This document shows, piece after piece, positions 8,694 through 16,322 of a DNA stretch of 53,521 nt. Both the position numbers and the translations under genes were made by a program. The stretch is from Colimorpha sp045576855 (GTDB lineage Bacteria > Bacteroidota > Bacteroidia > Bacteroidales > P3). The notes below the pieces were generated by a model, which saw only the letters and a program-made list of their open reading frames with translations, made no database searches and had not been told where the DNA came from. Each line of letters opens with the position of its first letter. The stretch's first letter is position 1. The stretch is from positions 1-53,521 of the forward strand of contig JAZNHG010000022.1 in NCBI GenBank assembly GCA_045576855.1, read 5' to 3'.

Positions 8694-9257
8694 TTACTTG
8701 ATGCGCTCGGCATACTCGCCGGTGCGGGTGTCGACCTTGATGCGCTCGCCTTCCTTGATGAAGAGGGGCACGCGGACCTGCACGCCGGGCTCCACGGTGG
8801 CGTCCTTCATGGCGTTGGTGGCGGTGTTGCCGGCAAAACCGGGCTCGGTGTAGGTCACCACAGTCTCGATGAACGGGGGCAACTCGCAGATGAGCGGGGT
8901 CTCGGTGTCGGCCTCGACGGTGATTTCCACATACTGGCCGTCCTTGAGGAACTGCGGGGCGTTGATGATAGCCTCGGGAATGTAAATCTGCTCGTAGGTC
9001 TCCTGGTGCATGAAGACGTGCATGTCGCCCTCCTTGTAGAGATAGGTGTAGGGGCGACGCTCCACGCGCACGATGTCAATCTTGGCACCGCTGGGGAAGG
9101 TGTTCTCCAGCATGCGGCCGGTCTTCACGTTGCGCATCTTGGTACGCACAAAGGCGGCTCCCTTGCCGGGTTTGACGTGGAGGAACTCAACGATGGTGTA
9201 GATGTCGTTGTTGAAGTTGATGCAAAGTCCGTTCTTAATGTCGGTGGTTGTTGCCAT
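8694..9257 (-). CDS. efp: Translation elongation factor P
   Basis: 187 residues, the usual EF-P length. It has the N-terminal KOW-like domain with the loop PGKGAAF (Lys32 at the modification position) and two OB-like domains ending in GEYAERIK. EF-P enters the ribosomal E site and relieves stalling at polyproline stretches. No EpmA/EpmB or deoxyhypusine-type partner is visible in the window. It begins 18 bp after the small membrane protein gene and is followed by the glutaminyl cyclase gene. Confidence 0.97.
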   Translation of the reverse strand: MATTTDIKNGLCINFNNDIYTIVEFLHVKPGKGAAFVRTKMRNVKTGRMLENTFPSGAKIDIVRVERRPYTYLYKEGDMHVFMHQETYEQIYIPEAIINAPQFLKDGQYVEITVEADTETPLICELPPFIETVVTYTEPGFAGNTATNAMKDATVEPGVQVRVPLFIKEGERIKVDTRTGEYAERIK

Positions 9258-9275
9258 AAAAATACTGATGTTTGA

Positions 9276-9539
9276 TTATTGTTTGTTATTGTTCTTTTTC
9301 TTTTCCTCGGCCAGCAGCTGAGTCAGACGGCGCAAATCGTTGCGCAGCTGGTCGTTCTCCTCGTCGCACGAGCGGTAGCGGTGGCGGTCCATCATCCAGC
9401 GGCAGAAGATGGCCAGCGCCAGCACCAGCATGGTCAGCGACAGCCCCTGCTGCTTCATGATGAAATAGATAGCCGTGGCGCCGAGTATCAGCACATACGA
9501 CGCAATCTCATAAACCCGTATAGCAGTCTTGTGACTCAT
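9276..9539 (-). CDS. Small membrane protein with C-terminal coiled coil
   Basis: 87 residues. Two hydrophobic helices (about 13-27 and 33-48) are followed by a charged heptad-like region (EENDQLRNDLRRLTQLL) and a Lys/Asn tail. The start at MSHK was chosen because GAAAG lies just upstream and the -7 box at 9563-9570 leaves a 5' leader of roughly 20 bases. A start three codons earlier is possible; anything longer would run through the promoter. It heads the efp operon. The family is not recognised. Confidence 0.7.
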   Translation of the reverse strand: MSHKTAIRVYEIASYVLILGATAIYFIMKQQGLSLTMLVLALAIFCRWMMDRHRYRSCDEENDQLRNDLRRLTQLLAEEKKKNNNKQ

Positions 9540-9562
9540 CTTTCGCATTGATTTTGAAAATG

Positions 9563-9570
9563 CAAAAATA
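9563..9570 (-). promoter_or_regulatory. -7 promoter box of the efp operon
   Basis: TATTTTTG on the minus strand matches the Bacteroidetes TAnnTTTG box. A TTG triplet about 22 bases upstream (9593-9595) could be the -33 element. Confidence 0.6.
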
Positions 9571-9788
9571 CATATTTTTTTCCATTCCGCAGCAAGAAAA
9601 TGTACTATATACTTTATATACAAACACATAAGACTGTATTTCAAAACATTACACAACACGCCCGCAACCCCGCCACAGCGCATCGCCAACCGAGCCGGAA
9701 CGCACGGAGGCGGCTTTTGGACCTGCACGGGCACAATAATTGATGCATTCGTGCGTTACCGTAGCAAAACAATAAAACATACAACATT

Positions 9789-10106
9789 ATGGCCAACAAC
9801 AAAGAACCCCAAGCGCAAAACCTGAAGCTGAACATCGCCGCCGACGTGGCGGAGGGCACCTACTCCAACCTGGTGGTGATAAGCCACACCCCGGCCGAGG
9901 TGGTGATGGACTTCGCACAGATGCTGCCCGGCCAGGAAGGTGCCGTCGTGCGCCAGCGCATCATCATGAATCCCGTGCACGCAAAACGCACCCTCGCCGC
10001 CCTGAGCGACAACATACGCAAATACGAGCAGCAGTTCGGCACCATCAACGAGCCCCGCACCACGATGGGCGACACGGTGCCCTACGACATTCTGGGCAAG
10101 GCATGA
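9789..10106 (+). CDS. DUF3467 domain protein
   Basis: 105 residues. It matches the pattern of DUF3467 proteins: a short beta-rich protein with EGTYSNLVVISHTPAEVVMD, then a DFAQMLP block, then NPVHAKRTLAALSDNIRKYEQQFG. These are conserved, uncharacterised cytoplasmic proteins of Bacteroidetes. The stop overlaps the next start (ATGA), which couples it to the phosphopantetheinyl transferase gene. About 250 bp without a gene precede it; that stretch holds the divergent promoter of the efp operon, and I found no clear TAnnTTTG box for this gene. Confidence 0.85.
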   Translation: MANNKEPQAQNLKLNIAADVAEGTYSNLVVISHTPAEVVMDFAQMLPGQEGAVVRQRIIMNPVHAKRTLAALSDNIRKYEQQFGTINEPRTTMGDTVPYDILGKA

Positions 10107-10621
10107 ATGCCCCGGCGCAATGGCTGATAGCCCACGGCCAGTGGCCGACGCACGCCGAGCAGAGCGCGGCCGCGCGCCGGCTGCTGTCGCAACTGGTGGG
10201 CGACGACCTGGAGGTGGCGCACGACGAACAGGGGGCCCCCTACCTGCCCGCGCGGCCCGGGCTGCACATCAGCCTCAGCCATTGCCGCACCGCCGTGGCC
10301 GCTGCCCTGAGCGCCGACAGGCCAGTGGGCATCGACATCGAAAGCCGTCGCCGTATCGGTCCGGGGCTCGCCGAGCGCATATGCACACCCGGGGAGCAGC
10401 ACACCATCGCAAGCAGCGCCGACCCGGCGATGGCCTTCCTCCAACTCTGGACCCGCAAAGAGGCGGTGCTCAAATGCCGCGGCACAGGCATACGGGGGTT
10501 CGGCAGCATGACAGCGGCCCTCGGCGCCAGCGACATAACGGTCACAGACCTCGCCACCGGCGACCCCGACACGGCAGCCGCCCTGGCCATAGGTCCGCAG
10601 CGCAGCGCCATCCGGCACTGA
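10103..10621 (+). CDS. 4'-phosphopantetheinyl transferase superfamily protein
   Basis: 172 residues. The Sfp/AcpT-type motifs are present: SLSHC (residues 55-59), the metal-binding GIDIES (75-80) and WTRKEAVLKCRGTGI (about 117-131). The enzyme would transfer phosphopantetheine from CoA to the serine of a carrier protein. It is shorter than Sfp and sits closer to single-domain Bacteroidetes forms. It could serve fatty acid ACP or an aryl-polyene-type carrier, but no carrier or synthase lies in the window. A strong terminator follows 25 bp after the stop. Confidence 0.85.
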   Translation: MNAPAQWLIAHGQWPTHAEQSAAARRLLSQLVGDDLEVAHDEQGAPYLPARPGLHISLSHCRTAVAAALSADRPVGIDIESRRRIGPGLAERICTPGEQHTIASSADPAMAFLQLWTRKEAVLKCRGTGIRGFGSMTAALGASDITVTDLATGDPDTAAALAIGPQRSAIRH

Positions 10622-10646
10622 CATTACGGGGCCCGGTACAGACACA

Positions 10647-10677
10647 GGGCCCGCCGACGCAAAGCGTCGGCGGGCCC
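10647..10677 (+). terminator. Rho-independent-like hairpin after the PPTase gene
   Basis: A perfect 14-bp stem (10647-10660 with 10664-10677) with a 3-base AAA loop, followed by TTCATTTAT. It ends the DUF3467-PPTase unit. Confidence 0.85.
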
Positions 10678-10787
10678 TTCATTTATACACCGCACTCCGG
10701 CACAGGCATTTCCGAAGACAGAAGCGTGCACTTAGCACTTTTTAACAATTTTCTTTTGTAAAATCCAACCTCACACTGAGAGGCTTT

Positions 10788-10836
10788 GAATTGAGAATTG
10801 GGAATTGAGAATTGAAAAATGAGAATTGAAAATTGG
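10788..10836. repeat. Heptanucleotide array 1 (seven units of GAATTGA type)
   Basis: Seven consecutive 7-bp units in exact register: four are GAATTGA, and the others are GAATTGG, AAAATGA and AAATTGG. They lie in the gap between two convergent genes. Confidence 0.85.
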
Positions 10837-10861
10837 CAGCAGGCAGTGGGCTTTATTTAGC

Positions 10862-10954
10862 GTTCGGTGTTAAGTGTTCGATGTCAGGTTGTTAGGATGC
10901 ATGCAGCAGCCTTTTTTCGCTGAAGGCTGCACACTGAACACTGAACACTGCACA
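10862..10954. repeat. Two further degenerate 7-bp tracts
   Basis: 10862-10889 reads as four units of the type GTTMNGT, and 10927-10954 as four units CTGCACA, CTGAACA, CTGAACA, CTGCACA. Both share the 7-bp period of the neighbouring array but not its sequence. Confidence 0.65.
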
Positions 10955-10971
10955 CCTACCCGAAGGGTATC

Positions 10972-11026
10972 ATCCTACCACCATCCTACCATCAACCTAC
11001 CACCATCCTACCACCATCCTACCATT
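10972..11026 (+). repeat. 11-bp array, copy E (five units)
   Basis: Five contiguous 11-bp units of consensus ATCCTACCACC, in exact register. The unit size and copy number match four other intergenic arrays in the window, but this copy lacks their header and inverted tail. It lies between the PPTase terminator and the 3' end of the TsaC-like gene. Together with the 7-bp tracts it accounts for most of the 440-bp gap from 10622 to 11063. Confidence 0.8.
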
Positions 11027-11063
11027 TTAACATTTCGGAGGCCAGGATGCCGCCCCGATGCAC

Positions 11064-11642
11064 CTAGGGTCGCACGACGGTCAGCGTGCCGTCCGGGCCC
11101 ACCTTCAGGATACGGCTGCCGCGGGTCTCGCCGGAGAGGAATTCGGGCCGCGGCGGCACGCAGTAGTCCACCCTCCGCTTCAGCTCTTCTTCTATATCAT
11201 TATATATCTGCGGCGAGGGACGTCCGCTGAGGTTGGCACTGGTGCTGACCAGCGGGGCGCCGAGGCGGCGCATCACCTGCTGGCAGAAGGCATGGCGCGG
11301 GCAGCGGACGCCGAGCGTCCCGTCGTCGGCAGGCAGGTTGGGGGCCACCGCGAGGTGCAAGCGGTCCTGCCATACCTCGCGCGGCAGTATATAGGTCGTC
11401 GGCCGCCCGCCGTCGCGCTCTCCACTCTCCACTCTCCACTCTCCACTCCCCACTCCCCACTCCCCACTCTCCACCAGGACCAGCATGCTTTTCGAGCGGT
11501 CGCGCTCCTTGATGCGGTACAGCCTTTCGACCGCCTCGGCGTTGCGGGCGTCGCAGCCGATGCCCCAGATGGTGTCGGTGGGATAGAGCAGGGTGCCTCC
11601 GCGGCGGAGCACCTCGACCGTGCGTGTGACAATATCTTCCAT
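11064..11642 (-). CDS. Sua5/YrdC/TsaC-family threonylcarbamoyl-AMP synthase-like protein
   Basis: 192 residues from the ATG chosen here. The YrdC fold is clear: GGTLLYPTDTIWGIGCDA near the N-terminus, KERDRSKSMLVLV, then PLVSTSANLSGRPSP. The family makes the L-threonylcarbamoyl-AMP intermediate of tRNA t6A37. Between SMLVLV and the next conserved block the protein carries a repetitive Gly/Glu/Trp/Ser stretch (about residues 57-75) encoded by eight 7-bp units, replacing a normally variable loop. Since 7 is not a multiple of 3, gain or loss of a unit would shift the frame. The -7 box ends only 8 bases before the ATG. Confidence 0.88.
   Translation of the reverse strand: MEDIVTRTVEVLRRGGTLLYPTDTIWGIGCDARNAEAVERLYRIKERDRSKSMLVLVESGEWGVGSGEWRVESGERDGGRPTTYILPREVWQDRLHLAVAPNLPADDGTLGVRCPRHAFCQQVMRRLGAPLVSTSANLSGRPSPQIYNDIEEELKRRVDYCVPPRPEFLSGETRGSRILKVGPDGTLTVVRP
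11418..11473. repeat. Heptanucleotide array inside the TsaC-like gene (eight units)
   Basis: Eight perfect-register units: CTCTCCA x4, CTCCCCA x3, CTCTCCA x1, 56 bp in all. It lies within the coding sequence on the opposite strand and is translated as a Gly/Glu/Ser/Trp-rich loop. Confidence 0.95.
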
Positions 11643-11650
11643 ACGGGCTG

Positions 11651-11658
11651 CAAAAATA
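11651..11658 (-). promoter_or_regulatory. -7 box of the TsaC-like gene, at the start codon
   Basis: TATTTTTG on the minus strand ends 8 bases before the ATG at 11642. A start site about 5-7 bases past the box would leave almost no leader. Confidence 0.65.
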
Positions 11659-11701
11659 CAAAAAAAACGCCACATAGCCTCGTCATATTGAGTTTTTTTT
11701 G

Positions 11702-11720
11702 TATCTTTGCATCATGCAAA
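11702..11720 (+). promoter_or_regulatory. -7 box and palindrome upstream of the peptide transporter
   Basis: TATCTTTG (11702-11709) overlaps a perfect 15-bp palindrome TTTGCATCATGCAAA (11706-11720), which would cover the transcription start. A similar TTTGCA-TC-TGCAAA sits at the porin operon promoter. Confidence 0.6.
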
Positions 11721-11780
11721 CGGTTGCAAATAGAGGAGAAAGTTAATTTAAATTAATTATAAACCAAAAAATTACGCATT

Positions 11781-13358
11781 ATGTTCAAAGGACATCCTAA
11801 AGGATTAATCGCGGCGGCATTGAGTAATATGGGCGAGCGCTTCGGCTACTATATTATGAATGCCGTGCTGCTGCTCTTCCTCTGCTCGAAGTTTGGCATC
11901 AGCGACAATGTGGCGGCCATCATCTACGCCGTCTTCTATTTCGGCATCTACGTGATGGCTCTGCCCGGCGGTATCATCGCCGACAAGCTGCAGAACTACA
12001 AGGGCACCATTATCGCCGGCTTGATCACCATGGCCGTCGGCTATGTGGTGTTGTCGATTCCTGCCGGCTACAGCGCCAACGGCCTGTCGATGTCGACGGT
12101 GTTGGTCATCACCTGCGCCGCCTTGCTGGTCATTGCCTGCGGCAACGGCCTCTTCAAGGGCAACCTGCAGGCCATTGTGGGCCAGATGTACGACAACCTC
12201 GAAGCCGAGGCCGCCAAGAAGGGCCCCGAGGCTCTGGCCCTGGCTCAGAGCAAGCGTGATCCTGGATTCCAGATCTTCTACGTGTTCATCAATATCGGCG
12301 GTGTGCTGGCACCCTTCGTGGCTCCTTCGCTGCGCCAGTGGTGGCTGGGCCGCAACGGCATGACCTACAATAGCGACCTGCCCGCCCTCTGCCATCAGTA
12401 CCTCAGCGATGCCACCGGCATGGACGCCACCCAGATGGCCAACCTGACCACCTGGATGAGCCAGAACAACACCCACTTCGACCCGGCCAACATGCAGGCC
12501 GCCTGCGAGAGCTACCTGCAGGTCTTCAACACCGGTGTCCACTATTCCTTCCTGGCCTCGGTGGCCGCCATGCTCATCTCCCTGTTGATTTTCATGATCT
12601 TCAAGAAGATGTTCCCCACTCCCGCCAAGAAGGCCAAAGCCGAGGTGGTGGAGTACACCCCCGAAGAGCGCCAGGCAATGGCCAAGGACATCAGCCAGCG
12701 CATGGCCGGTCTCTACGCCGTGCTGGGCATCTGCGTCTTCTTCTGGATGTCGTTCCACCAGAACGGCCAGTCGCTCTCGCTGTTCGCCCGCAACTTCGTC
12801 AACTCCGACAGCGTGGCCCCCGAGGTGTGGCAGTTCCTCAACCCCGCCCTCGTCATCCTGCTCACGCCGGTCATCATGTGGCTCTTCGGCACCTCGTGGG
12901 GCCGCAAGTTCTCCGCTCCGCGCAAGATTGTCATCGGCATGCTCTTCGCTGCCTGCGCCTACATCTTCCTCACCATCTTCAGCATGCACATGGGCTACCC
13001 CTCGGGTGAAGCCTTCATGAAGCAGGACGCCGCCACCATCGCCGGCATGAAAGCCGACGCATGGGTGCTCATCGTCACCTACTTCTTCCTCACCGTGGCC
13101 GAGCTCTTCATCTCGCCGATGGGTCTGAGCTTCGTCTCCAAGATTGCCCCCAAGCATATCCAGGGCATCTGCCAGGGTCTGTGGCTCACCGCCACCGCCG
13201 TGGGCAACCTGCTCATCATGGTCGGCCCCTTCCTCTTCAACAAGCTGCCCAGCCTCTGGATGACCTGGGCCGTCTTCGCCGTCATCTGCCTCATCGCTAT
13301 GGGCGTCATGTTCGGCATGCTGAAGTGGCTGGAGCGCATCACCGCCCAGCAGCAGTAA
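11781..13358 (+). CDS. POT-family proton-coupled oligopeptide transporter
   Basis: 525 residues, polytopic, with about 12-14 membrane segments. The N-terminus has the POT signature NMGERFGYY, where the ExxER motif couples proton movement, followed by helices of the major facilitator fold. It would import di- and tripeptides across the inner membrane using the proton gradient. A longer loop at about residues 195-255 is rich in Asn, Gln and Cys, and is larger than in Enterobacteria but common in Bacteroidetes members. It is transcribed alone, with its own promoter and a strong terminator. Peptide import fits an organism that also encodes amino-acid fermentation enzymes. Confidence 0.93.
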   Translation: MFKGHPKGLIAAALSNMGERFGYYIMNAVLLLFLCSKFGISDNVAAIIYAVFYFGIYVMALPGGIIADKLQNYKGTIIAGLITMAVGYVVLSIPAGYSANGLSMSTVLVITCAALLVIACGNGLFKGNLQAIVGQMYDNLEAEAAKKGPEALALAQSKRDPGFQIFYVFINIGGVLAPFVAPSLRQWWLGRNGMTYNSDLPALCHQYLSDATGMDATQMANLTTWMSQNNTHFDPANMQAACESYLQVFNTGVHYSFLASVAAMLISLLIFMIFKKMFPTPAKKAKAEVVEYTPEERQAMAKDISQRMAGLYAVLGICVFFWMSFHQNGQSLSLFARNFVNSDSVAPEVWQFLNPALVILLTPVIMWLFGTSWGRKFSAPRKIVIGMLFAACAYIFLTIFSMHMGYPSGEAFMKQDAATIAGMKADAWVLIVTYFFLTVAELFISPMGLSFVSKIAPKHIQGICQGLWLTATAVGNLLIMVGPFLFNKLPSLWMTWAVFAVICLIAMGVMFGMLKWLERITAQQQ

Positions 13359-13384
13359 CCCCTGCCGCCGACTGGCAACAAAGC

Positions 13385-13415
13385 GAGGGCGCCGCAACAG
13401 AGTTGCGGCGCCCTC
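13385..13415 (+). terminator. Terminator of the peptide transporter gene
   Basis: A perfect 14-bp GC-rich stem (13385-13398 with 13402-13415) with an AGA loop, then TTCATTC. Confidence 0.85.
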
Positions 13416-13459
13416 TTCATTCCCGTCCCACACCGCCGCCACCCGACAGGCGACAACAA

Positions 13460-13493
13460 AAAGAAGCCGCCCTGATTTCCGGGTGGCTTCTTT
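13460..13493 (-). terminator. Terminator of the rpmB-rpsU unit
   Basis: AAAGAAGCC and GGCTTCTTT arms with a GC core form a hairpin. Read on the minus strand it is followed by a short T run, 49 bp past the rpsU stop. Confidence 0.75.
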
Positions 13494-13541
13494 GTCGTTC
13501 AATGGCGTTGCTCCTACCGGGGGAGCTCTCTGCTCTGGCGC

Positions 13542-13739
13542 TTACTTGTCGAGCTCTTGCTGGCGCAGGTGCTGCACGTAGATGGCCTTCAGACGCTTCT
13601 CGCGGTTGATGACGCTGGGCTTGGTGAACTTCTGGCGGTTGCGCAGCTCTTTCACGACGCCGGTCTTGTCGAATTTGCGTTTCAGCTTCTTCAGAGCTCT
13701 CTCAAGGTTTTCACCTTCTTTAATGGGAACTACGATCAT
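13542..13739 (-). CDS. rpsU: Small ribosomal subunit protein bS21
   Basis: 65 residues: MIVVPIKEGENLERALKKLK followed by a basic helical region and QHLRQQELDK. This is the Bacteroidetes form of S21, which takes part in mRNA selection on the 30S subunit. The ATG is preceded by AAAGAGGTATTAGCA, where GAGG could act as a ribosome binding site. It lies 56 bp after rpmB and probably shares its transcript. Confidence 0.96.
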   Translation of the reverse strand: MIVVPIKEGENLERALKKLKRKFDKTGVVKELRNRQKFTKPSVINREKRLKAIYVQHLRQQELDK

Positions 13740-13795
13740 TGCTAATACCTCTTTCTTTTTATGGTTAATACTAATGTTTCCTTTTGCCCCTCAGT

Positions 13796-14035
13796 TTAGA
13801 ACATCAGGTGTCCCTGGGCGGCAGCGTCGTTCAGAGCGGCAATGATGCCTTTCTTGTTGATGATGCGCATGCCCTTGGCCGATACTTTCAGGGTAATCCA
13901 CATATCCTCTTCGGGAATGTAGAATTTCTTGGTCTGCAGGTTGGGCGAGAAGGTGCGCTTGGTGTGGATGCGCGAGTGCGACACATTGTTGCCAACGACC
14001 ACTTTCTTGCCGGTGATTTCACATTTTTTTGACAT
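13796..14035 (-). CDS. rpmB: Large ribosomal subunit protein bL28
   Basis: 79 residues, full length for Bacteroidetes L28, with MSKKCEITGKKVVVGNNVSH and the conserved TKRTFSPNLQTKKF block. A component of the 50S subunit. In many Bacteroidetes rpmB is followed by rpmG; here it is followed by rpsU instead. A strong promoter (-7 box 14103-14110) gives a leader of about 65 bases. Confidence 0.97.
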   Translation of the reverse strand: MSKKCEITGKKVVVGNNVSHSRIHTKRTFSPNLQTKKFYIPEEDMWITLKVSAKGMRIINKKGIIAALNDAAAQGHLMF

Positions 14036-14102
14036 TGCTATATACTTTTTATTGTTTTACTTCGTTATCTTTCCAGCGTTTTTCTGTGGCGAAAAACGGG
14101 TG

Positions 14103-14135
14103 CAAAAGTACCACCTTTTTCCGACATGGCAAAAC
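14103..14135 (-). promoter_or_regulatory. Promoter of rpmB-rpsU with extended -33 region
   Basis: On the minus strand TTTTG, 19 bases, then TACTTTTG. The upstream block TTTTGCCATGTCGGAAAAA is identical, base for base, to the block in the promoter at 19318. Confidence 0.8.
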
Positions 14136-14292
14136 ATTTCACCCCCAGAAACTCGCTTTTTAAACTTTTTTAACACTTCGTTAATTACAACACACTATAT
14201 TACAACTAGATAACAAAAAGCCAAAAACGCATTTTAACACTCATTTATCAGTCACTTACCTGCCGTAAAAGGCGCAAATATCACCCCTACGA

Positions 14293-15351
14293 ATGGCATT
14301 TTCCGACAAATTGGAGGCTTGGTTTGCCGACAACGGACGCTCGCTGCCCTGGCGCGGAATCGACGACCCATACCGCATATGGCTCTCCGAAATCATACTG
14401 CAACAAACGCGCATAGAGCAGGGCCGTCTCTATTGGCAGCGCTTTGTAGACACCTTCCCCACCGTGGCCGACCTGGCGGCCGCCGACGAGGAACAGGTGC
14501 TGCGCCTCTGGCAGGGCCTGGGCTACTACTCGCGCGCCCGCAATCTGCATGCCGCCGCGCGCTATATTATGACCGACTGCGGCGGCCGCTTCCCATCCAC
14601 CTACGAGGGTCTGCTGCAGCTCAAAGGGGTGGGCCGTTACACCGCGGCCGCCATTGCTTCGTTTGCCTTCCGGCTGCCATGTCCCGTGATTGACGGCAAT
14701 GTCTACCGCTTTATCAGCCGCCTGCGCGGCATCTCCACCCCCATCGCCACAGATGCCGCCTACAACGAGTTCGAGACGCTGCTGCTGCGTCTGATCGACC
14801 GCCGCCGCCCGGACCGTTTCAATGCCGCGCTGATGGATTTCGGCTCGCTCCAGTGCCGCCCCAAACCCGACTGCAGCGCATGCCCGTTTGCCGACGAATG
14901 CCAGGCGTTGCTCACCGGTCGGGTCGAACTGCTGCCCGTGCGCGCGCCGAAAGCCAAGCCTACCGACCGCTGGTTCCTCTACTTCCATCTCTGCTGGAAC
15001 GAGGACGGGCAAGCCTGCACTCTCATGCAGCGCCGCCCGGCGGGCGACATCTGGTGTGGGCTATACGAGTTTCCGATGCTCGAATTGCCTGCCGACGCGG
15101 CCGACGGCCAGCTGCTGCAACGGGCAATCCGCTTTGCCGAAGAGGCATTCCATCTCGCCGACCCGCACTTCCATCTGTCGACCCCGGTGCTACACCAGCT
15201 CACCCACCGCACTATCCACGCCCGTTTCCTGCGCGCAGATTTGCCCAAAGCGCCGTCCACCTGGCCCGCAAACGCGCTCCCTGTCGGCGCCGCACAGATG
15301 CAATCTCTACCCTTGCCACGACTGATTGACAGGTATTTGCAGTCATTGTGA
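14293..15351 (+). CDS. mutY: A/G-specific adenine DNA glycosylase
   Basis: 352 residues. The N-terminal endonuclease-III-like domain has LSEIILQQTRIEQ (with the catalytic Glu), the HhH motif LKGVGRYTAAAI, and the catalytic Asp in VIDGNVYRF. A 4Fe-4S site follows as C-x6-C-x2-C-x5-C (about residues 187-203). The C-terminal 120 residues form the NUDIX-like domain that recognises 8-oxoguanine. It removes adenine mispaired with 8-oxoG. It is divergent from rpmB and upstream of ssb. No clear TAnnTTTG box precedes it. Confidence 0.97.
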   Translation: MAFSDKLEAWFADNGRSLPWRGIDDPYRIWLSEIILQQTRIEQGRLYWQRFVDTFPTVADLAAADEEQVLRLWQGLGYYSRARNLHAAARYIMTDCGGRFPSTYEGLLQLKGVGRYTAAAIASFAFRLPCPVIDGNVYRFISRLRGISTPIATDAAYNEFETLLLRLIDRRRPDRFNAALMDFGSLQCRPKPDCSACPFADECQALLTGRVELLPVRAPKAKPTDRWFLYFHLCWNEDGQACTLMQRRPAGDIWCGLYEFPMLELPADAADGQLLQRAIRFAEEAFHLADPHFHLSTPVLHQLTHRTIHARFLRADLPKAPSTWPANALPVGAAQMQSLPLPRLIDRYLQSL

Positions 15352-15384
15352 ATATCTTTATTTCTCCAATTCGTTTTTTTGTTG

Positions 15385-15392
15385 TACTTTCG
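15385..15392 (+). promoter_or_regulatory. -7 box of ssb
   Basis: TACTTTCG, one base from the TAnnTTTG consensus and followed by CACC as in other promoters here, 44 bases before the ssb ATG. Confidence 0.55.
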
Positions 15393-15435
15393 CACCCTCA
15401 ATTGATAGCTTATACCAGACTAAAAAGCAATAGTA

Positions 15436-15858
15436 ATGATTGGAGTAAACAAAGTAATTCTCGTAGGCAACGTAGGCAAGAACCCCGATGTGGTCACCTT
15501 CCCCTCCGACGGCGCCACGCCCGTCAAGAAAGCATCCTTCCCCCTGGCCACTACAGAAGCGCGCCGCAACCGCGACAACGAACGCGTGGAAATCACCGAA
15601 TGGCACAATGTAGTCTGCTGGCGCGGCCTGGCCGACGTGGCAGAGCGTATCCTCACCAAGGGCGCACAGATATATATAGAAGGACGGCTGCAGAGCCGCT
15701 CGTGGGAAGACAAAGAAGGCAACAAGCGTCACGTCACCGAGGTGGTGGCCGACAATCTGCTCCTCCTCTCCAAGCGCCAGCAGGAAGAGCCGCGGAACAA
15801 CCCCCTGATGGACATCCTCACTCCGGAGACCGAACCCCTCGGCGACCTGCCCTTCTGA
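15436..15858 (+). CDS. ssb: Single-stranded DNA-binding protein
   Basis: 140 residues. An OB-fold core runs from MIGVNKVILVGNVGKNPDV through ERVEITEWHNVVCW and GAQIYIEGRLQSRSW. The C-terminal tip ends in GDLPF, the acidic-hydrophobic tail that recruits DNA repair and replication partners. It lies 84 bp after mutY, with its own likely promoter. Confidence 0.97.
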   Translation: MIGVNKVILVGNVGKNPDVVTFPSDGATPVKKASFPLATTEARRNRDNERVEITEWHNVVCWRGLADVAERILTKGAQIYIEGRLQSRSWEDKEGNKRHVTEVVADNLLLLSKRQQEEPRNNPLMDILTPETEPLGDLPF

Positions 15859-15893
15859 GGCCCGCACCCCCTCTTCACAAGACAGAAAAAAAT

Positions 15894-15965
15894 GTCGGGG
15901 GCGAACAGACGTTCGCCCCCCGACACTAGTATTGCGGCTTGCCGCCCCTGGGGACGGCAAGCCGC
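15894..15965 (-). terminator. Two hairpins between ssb and hpf
   Basis: The hairpin at 15894-15924 (13-bp stem, one bulge) is followed by a run of seven T on the minus strand and probably ends the xerC-hpf transcript. A second hairpin (15934-15944 with 15955-15965, 11 bp) lies just after the hpf stop. Confidence 0.85.
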
Positions 15966-15971
15966 TCTCTA

Positions 15972-16259
15972 TCAGGCATTCTTGTACTTCTCTATCTGCA
16001 CCTTCATGCCATCCACTGCCTCGCTCACAGCCTGCTCGAAGCTGTCGGCCTGCTTGGCGATAAAGAGGGTCTGACCCGGCATGGCCAGCTGCACTTCGGC
16101 TATCTTGTTGAACTCGCTCTCGGGTTTGTCTATCTTCAAATACACCTCGCATTTCGTTGCGCGGTCCGTCATGCGGTCCAGCTTGCCCACCTTCTCGCGG
16201 ATGTACTTCTCAAGCTTGTCGTCGGCCTGAAACTTGGATGTGTTGATGATTGTGTTCAT
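15972..16259 (-). CDS. hpf: Ribosome hibernation promoting factor, short form
   Basis: 95 residues with the HPF/RaiA fold: FQADDKLEKYIREKVGKLDRM, then a KCEVYLKID strand and FEQAVSEAVDGMKVQIEKYK. It binds the 30S decoding region of inactive ribosomes. The length fits the short HPF type without the dimerising C-terminal domain. Its ATG is preceded by AAAGGAGGATATT, a strong Shine-Dalgarno sequence that is unusual in this window, so high or regulated translation is likely. It follows xerC by 63 bp. Confidence 0.95.
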   Translation of the reverse strand: MNTIINTSKFQADDKLEKYIREKVGKLDRMTDRATKCEVYLKIDKPESEFNKIAEVQLAMPGQTLFIAKQADSFEQAVSEAVDGMKVQIEKYKNA

Positions 16260-16322
16260 AATATCCTCCTTTTTTATTATATGGTTAGTTATTCTTTCCT
16301 CTCTTCGGCCCGGAGCTGCCGC

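Noticed and set aside
10972..11026. A short CRISPR-like array
   Set aside because: Units are contiguous 11-mers without spacers, and no cas genes occur in the window.
11805..13502. A 565-codon open frame opposite the peptide transporter
   Set aside because: Its composition is Asp/Gly/His rich with no motif, while the plus strand encodes an intact POT protein.
14036..14292. tRNA or small RNA between rpmB and mutY
   Set aside because: No cloverleaf or strong hairpin was seen; the stretch holds the rpmB promoter and AT-rich sequence only.
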